A DNA stretch of 64,000 bases, from assembly GCA_023014365.1 (NCBI GenBank), contig JAEBUN010000002.1:1488001-1552000 (forward strand). The letters are read 5' to 3'. The stretch is from Lepiota brunneoincarnata. Lineage: Eukaryota; Basidiomycota; Agaricomycetes; Agaricales; Agaricaceae. The position numbers and the translations under genes were made by a program. Shown in pieces: positions 59,490-64,000 of this stretch; within the stretch, counting starts at the first letter, position 1; each line of letters starts with the position of its first letter. A model generated the notes under the pieces. That model saw nothing but the letters and a program-made list of their open reading frames with translations. It did no database searches and was not told the origin of the DNA.

Positions 59490-61925
59490 ATGGCCACCTC
59501 AGGGAAAACTACCGCTGCAGACCGCCTCATGCGGGACCAGAAACAGCAGGAGCACGTCAAGCAGCTTTGGATTTTCCTTGCCTGCGTCCTAGGCTTCCTA
59601 ACCCTGGTTAATTTTCTTTGTGTTATGCGGTCCTGTATCCAGGAGCGATCATCGCTCCCTCCCCCCCGACGAGGCACCATTTCCGACAAGGAGAAGCTTC
59701 CCATCAGGGCTGTTCCAAGCCTTTGGTCGCGCTCCCTTACCGCATTGACAACGAGCTATAGGGTGATTTTCTTCCGGGTTCTCCTCCCTATTGGCTTTGG
59801 AACAAACCTGCTTCTCTCCGAGATGACTTTTATCTGCGTCTACGTGGCTGCTTCACTGGTCTGGCTATTGGTAGATAGTAAGTCGGCACCTCGGCTTTTC
59901 TATGGAATCTGTTGATTCTAGCAATTCCGCAGCTCGTGATCTCGCTGTAATGTTCTATGAGGACCGTGCCGCGCACTTGGCTTCCTGTCAACTCCCGCTC
60001 ATCGTGGCTTTGGCCGGAAAGAACAATATCATATCCTGTGAGTGCCACGCTAGAATCCATTAGTGGACTCCCCTCATTCGAGCTTCTCTCCAGTCCTTAC
60101 GGGTGTTAGCCACGAAAAGGTGCCTCGTGTTCTAAAACACCTTAATTGCAACTTACACTGTAAAGCTCAATGTTCTCCATCGTGCTGCCGCGAGGTCGGT
60201 TTTAATGCTTCTATGGATGCATGCCATTGCACGAACTGTCTCGGGGTAAATAGAAATGCACTCTTCCAGTGTTATTATTGAAATTCACTATCCGACTAGC
60301 CTCCCGCAACAGTTTGACTTTACACATGGCTGGATACGCGCCGGTGCACTCGGGCTGACTGCTCTAACTCTGGCGACAATGCTCTCCATTGGGCCTATAC
60401 GACGGGCTGCATTCGAGCTGTTCCTCTGCTCACATATTGTCCTTATTCTGTGAGGACATTCAGATCGACCCTCACGCTGAATCTGACCAAGAATTGCAGT
60501 ATATTCCTAGTATCGGGTTATTACCATGCCCGTGAACAAGAGTAGGTCTGCAGTTAGATTCCATTCACGGAGAGCTCAGCGTATCACCCTAGCTTTGGAG
60601 GCTACATCTGGCCGGCGATAATGCTGTGGGTTCTCGATCGTGCCCTTCGAGGACTGAGGATTCTCTGGAACAATCGGTTATGGCTTAGTGGCGAATCAAA
60701 ATACTCATTGGCCACGGTAGAACTTGTGTCAGGTGACACTATCAGGCTCACCCTTCCGCGCCGTTTTAGTTGGAGGCCTGGTCAGCACGCCTATGTCACT
60801 TTGCCGACCGTCAGCAAGCTCCCATTCGAAGCACATCCATTCACTATCGCAAGTATCCCGGCTCAACCAAGGAATCGGGATATCAATGGTCGCGGTGACA
60901 ATGACGTTGTTTTTATTATCCGCGGGCGCAATGGGATGACGGAGCGCCTGCAGCAGCATGTAGCCCGGGAAAATTGCTCCTGTGTCAGCGTTCCTGCCTT
61001 GGTGGATGGCCCATATGGTTGCCCACCGAATCTGCTTCGATTCACCACAAGCATTCTCATCGCAGGTAGGACTTGAGTTCGCTTGTCAATGATATCTTAT
61101 CTTTACAATGAATTCCAGGGGGTTCCGGAATCTCGTACACACTTCCCCTTCTATTGAATTTGCTTCGGTGAGCTGATGTTGTTCATGTATGACGTGCACT
61201 GACAACTTTGTCATGTTGGTCTGGGGCTTCTTTAATAAAGGCCCGATGGAGGAAAATCGGCAACGCAAAGGGTCGTCTTCGTTTGGGCGATTCGTGATGC
61301 AGGTGTGTTCCTGACCACTCAAAGTTCGATATGTCAATGTAATGATTGACCATATTTTAAGACCACCTGGAATGGATATCCAAAACACTCACAGAAGCAC
61401 TAGAAGGCGCTCCACCTACATTGTCAGTAGAACCTCGGATATACATTACTGGTTCAAAGAATCCGACACCTGCTCTCCTCCCGACTATGGGATCCGCGCC
61501 ACCCGGAGAAAATCGCTCTTCCAGGGCGAGCACGTCTAATGGAAACAATAGCAGCTCGGAGATAGGAATCGAAGAGAAACCCGAATTACCAGCGTACTCC
61601 GCGCTCAAGATCATCCACGGGAGGCCCAGTGTTCGCAAATTACTTCACGACGCAATATCTGTCTCTCCAGGTCCTGTTTCCGTCGATGGTGCGTGTGACC
61701 CCTCCGATTTCGTCATATGCCATTTCAGTTTGTTATTTTGGGCGTTGCACAATCTATGCTAGTTCAGTGCTGATTCGATGCTACCTTGATTTATATATAG
61801 TGGCAGGGCCAACCAGCTTATCCGACTCGATTCGCCGGGCCCTTGCTTCGGATGTTGCAAGTCCCCGCGCGGTGTTTGGTGGGATGCCTTTAGTGACGCT
61901 GCACGTGGAGAAGTTCGGTATGTAA
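59490..61925 (+). CDS. Ferric reductase (FRE-type metalloreductase)
   Basis: An N-terminal helix (QLWIFLACVLGFLTLVNFLC) precedes a ferric-reductase transmembrane domain built from several exons. CQLPLIVALAGKNNII leads into a GVSHEKV-type exon with LHRAAAR, then LLWMHAIARTV. These carry the paired heme-ligand histidines typical of Fre proteins, followed by FELFLCSHIVLIL and SGYYHAREQ. The FAD domain has RFSWRPGQHAYVTLP and FEAHPFTIASIP; the NAD domain has LLRFTTSILIAGGSGISYTL and VFVWAIRDAD. The C-terminus ends PRAVFGGMPLVTLHVEKFGM. A disordered insert (SSRASTSNGNNSSS) lies within the NAD domain. It reduces iron or copper at the plasma membrane. No permease or multicopper oxidase lies nearby. 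Confidence 0.92.
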
Positions 61926-62833
61926 GAATGTAAGATAGTCGGGGGTGGGAAGATGTAACGGTGTATTTCCGCTTTACCCCAATTACTGGGGTTGACCTAG
62001 CTGCTTGTTCTGAGTTGTTCCGGAGTTTTAGGACGACTAAAGGAATTCTATAATGGTTGGTTTAGGACTCGTGATTATGAATTTGATCGTTATTCAGAGC
62101 ATCGGCACGTGACGCTATAGGGGCTTGTGCCTGCCTGAGCCTCGGTCAAGGATGCTTCGATGATTTTGTCTCCATTGAATTTGGGAGGAACTAACTCAGT
62201 TATATCCTGACTAGGTGCAATTCGATATGGCATATGTGAGGAGTGGCCTAATATGAGTGAGAAGCTGACCCCAGGATGAGAAAGTATTCAGAGGACAAGT
62301 TACCGTAGGCTTCATTTAGCTAGCAACCCCTACTGCTCAAATCTGCAAGCCTGAAAACATGGAAGCCTCATTTTCCATGCTCCGAGGTAGCTCTCCTCGC
62401 CTTGGTAAGACCTCTCTCATCCACCACCTCTTCAGTGATAACTGTTTTACTTGAGCCTACCGCGAGCAAGTGTCATTTCTCCGTGTCTGTAGACTGTCTT
62501 TGACCTTCCCCCTCCTGGCTTCATTATCTTGAAGGTTCGACCTCCAAATCCCGTAGGGTCTTCCGCCACCAAAGTGGCGGCCCTGCCTCACATATTAAGG
62601 TTGCTTCCCGTACTTATGTATTAGCCTCCCCGCTGTTAGGTCTGAATTGTGCGAATATAGACAGCTTGTTGGTGCCAACTAAATTACATAAAGACGCCAT
62701 CAGTCACGGGGGTGACAGTGATCGACTCCCAAACAAGAAAATATCAATATTGAAAGACTCCCACGAGCAGCAGCTTGTGAGGGTGCCTGAGAGGTTGGCT
62801 CTACTTGGAGGGATTACCCAGCTGTCTCTCGCA
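61926..62833. other. Region between ferric reductase and ankyrin gene
   Basis: No gene is firmly supported. A short frame starting at ATG 62359 reads SPRLGKTSLIHHLFSDN, which superficially resembles a P-loop, but it lacks the upstream glycines and stops after about 30 codons. A stretch at 62495-62630 reads DLPPPGFIILKVRPPNPVGS in one frame. These may be short exons of an unrecognised small gene. CACGTG occurs at 62106-62111. Confidence 0.4.
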
Positions 62834-64000
62834 ATGACGAACCCAGCCGAACAACACGCCGACAATTTGGCTACAATCGAGGAGTAAGCACCGAGCTGGA
62901 TTTATTATCGAGAGCTGAATGTCTCCTCTCTAGAGCCTCGGACTCGCATGTGACGACTCCGGAAGATGTTGACTCGGATGAGGACTGGGAGAACGAACGG
63001 AGAGCTCTTGCTCGTACCGACGAAGAAGAACTGTGCCCTCAGGCTCCAGAAAACCAAATGAGTGAAGAAGAGGACGAAGCAGCCTTTGTGTATCCTGGCG
63101 CGAGCGCCGTACAAAAACCTATGGCAGCGTCAACACCAGCACAGGTGCAAGAAAATTCGTTATCGAATGCGACACCTACAGACCTCGCACCGGTCCCCAC
63201 GATGCCAGATGACCCGCTGTCAGAAGTTGTCCCTGGCCTTCCGGTCGTCCTCGAGGCGCCCCCCTCGCCTCCTTCCGCTCCCGAGAGTCTCAAGATCCCC
63301 CAAGAGCAACAACATACAGAACCACCTCGCCCAACTCTCCCTTCTCCCGCGCAACTCGAATCTCTTTTTGCTGCGGCTTCCAGCGGCGATCTTCCGCTCC
63401 TGAAGAGGGTGTTCAGGAATGCTCTAGAAAGCGGCGATGTTCAACCATTTAGCTTGGCAAACGATGCATCACCGAGGACCGGTTTCACGGCTCTTCATGC
63501 CGCCGCTAGCAGGGGCCATTTGGATATTGTTCAATGGGGTGAGTGACGGTAATATTTTCTGTGACCTGTGCCCGGTCTGACCGCAGGTAGTTATCGAGGA
63601 TTGTGGTGCCATGCCCGACCTTGAAGATAGGGAGGGAGAGGTATACATTCTCGCCAGGCTTTAACCATGTGTCTCTGATTAAAATTTGTTAGACTGCCCT
63701 TCATAAAGCGGCGCTCAATGGTCATATGCCTGTCGTCAGCTATTTGGTTCCTGCCAAAGCAGACGTTCATGCTCGTGATGCTGATGGATGGACAGCCCTC
63801 CACAATGCTTGCTCGAAAGTATGCTTTACCGTTGTTTCGTTCTCAACTATGCACTCATAAGCGAAACAGGGATATCTCGACATTGTGAAGTATCTCTGTG
63901 AGAAGGGAGGAGCAGCGGTGCCTGTGGCCGGTGATCCTGGCGTTGACATTCGGAGTAAAGACGGGTGGACTCCTTTGAGTGAGTCAAGTCAGCTTTTCTG
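62834..64000 (+). CDS. Ankyrin-repeat protein, 3' end outside the window
   Basis: Exon 1 starts MTNPAEQHADNLATIE and ends in GA|GTAAGC. The next exon begins ASDSHVTTPEDVDSDEDWEN. A Pro-rich acidic linker precedes LESLFAAASSGDLPLLKRVF. Ankyrin repeats follow: TGFTALHAAASRGHLDIVQ, EGETALHKAALNGHMPVVSY, DADGWTALHNACSKGYLDIV and SKDGWTPL. The gene continues beyond 64000. The consensus helices and TALH turns are intact. An upstream in-frame ATG at 62666 would add 56 residues. I cannot name the family; the acidic N-terminus followed by repeats suggests an adaptor. Confidence 0.85.

Noticed and set aside
62359..62454. Short frame with LGKTSLIHHLF resembling a GTPase P-loop
   Set aside because: It lacks the upstream glycines of a P-loop and stops after about 30 codons; probably chance or a fragment.

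Overview
The window is nuclear DNA of a filamentous basidiomycete, most likely an Agaricomycete. Genes are dense and carry many introns of about 50-60 nt. Non-coding gaps are mostly short, there are no operons, and one gene belongs to the DUF6534 seven-helix family that I know from Agaricomycetes. Nearly every protein has a recognisable fungal relative. I cannot place the genus from sequence alone. Start and stop codons below were read from the sequence; internal exons were resolved only where I say so.

Layout. 272-3532 (+) is a secreted GtaA-like glutaminase. 3533-9771 is gene-poor, with one doubtful reverse ORF and one plausible Ser/Pro-rich orphan (6260-6886). 9772-14656 holds a WTAP/Mum2-like coiled-coil protein (-), a STEEP1 homologue (-) and, divergent from it, an Avo2-like ankyrin protein (+). 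15047-17577 (+) is a sucrose/alpha-glucoside type transporter. 17719-22886 is a divergent pair: DPH6 (-) and the beta subunit of cytosolic phenylalanyl-tRNA synthetase, FRS1 (+). 23144-27843 contains EMC10 (-), an unknown 192-residue protein, an Ndfip/Bsd2-like membrane adaptor and a GNAT acetyltransferase (all +). 28922-32933 has two multi-pass membrane proteins (DUF6534 and ThrE/Prm10-like). FRS2, the PheRS alpha subunit, follows at 32971-35051 (-), divergent from PEX2 (+). 36779-46023 holds a Kap120/importin-11 karyopherin (-), SLX4 (+), folylpolyglutamate synthase (-) and a BRCT protein (+). 46665-56283 holds EFR3 and an Slh1/ASCC3-type helicase. 56408-58237 (-) is a Bna3-like aminotransferase, with a probable small transposon remnant just upstream. 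59490-61925 (+) is a ferric reductase. An ankyrin protein begins at 62834 and runs off the right end.

Shared themes. Several genes serve translation or its quality control: both PheRS subunits, diphthamide synthesis and the RQT-type helicase. Others serve membrane biogenesis or trafficking: EMC10, STEEP1, EFR3, PEX2 and Ndfip. I see no biosynthetic cluster, defence island, CRISPR array, rRNA or convincing tRNA. The most unusual signals are at gene-structure level: GC-AG introns that protein conservation requires in both PheRS subunit genes (a third is likely in SLX4), a 14-nt microexon encoding the Walker A loop of the helicase, a degenerate second helicase cassette, and a 621-bp insertion bounded by a 10-bp direct repeat close to an aminotransferase start codon.
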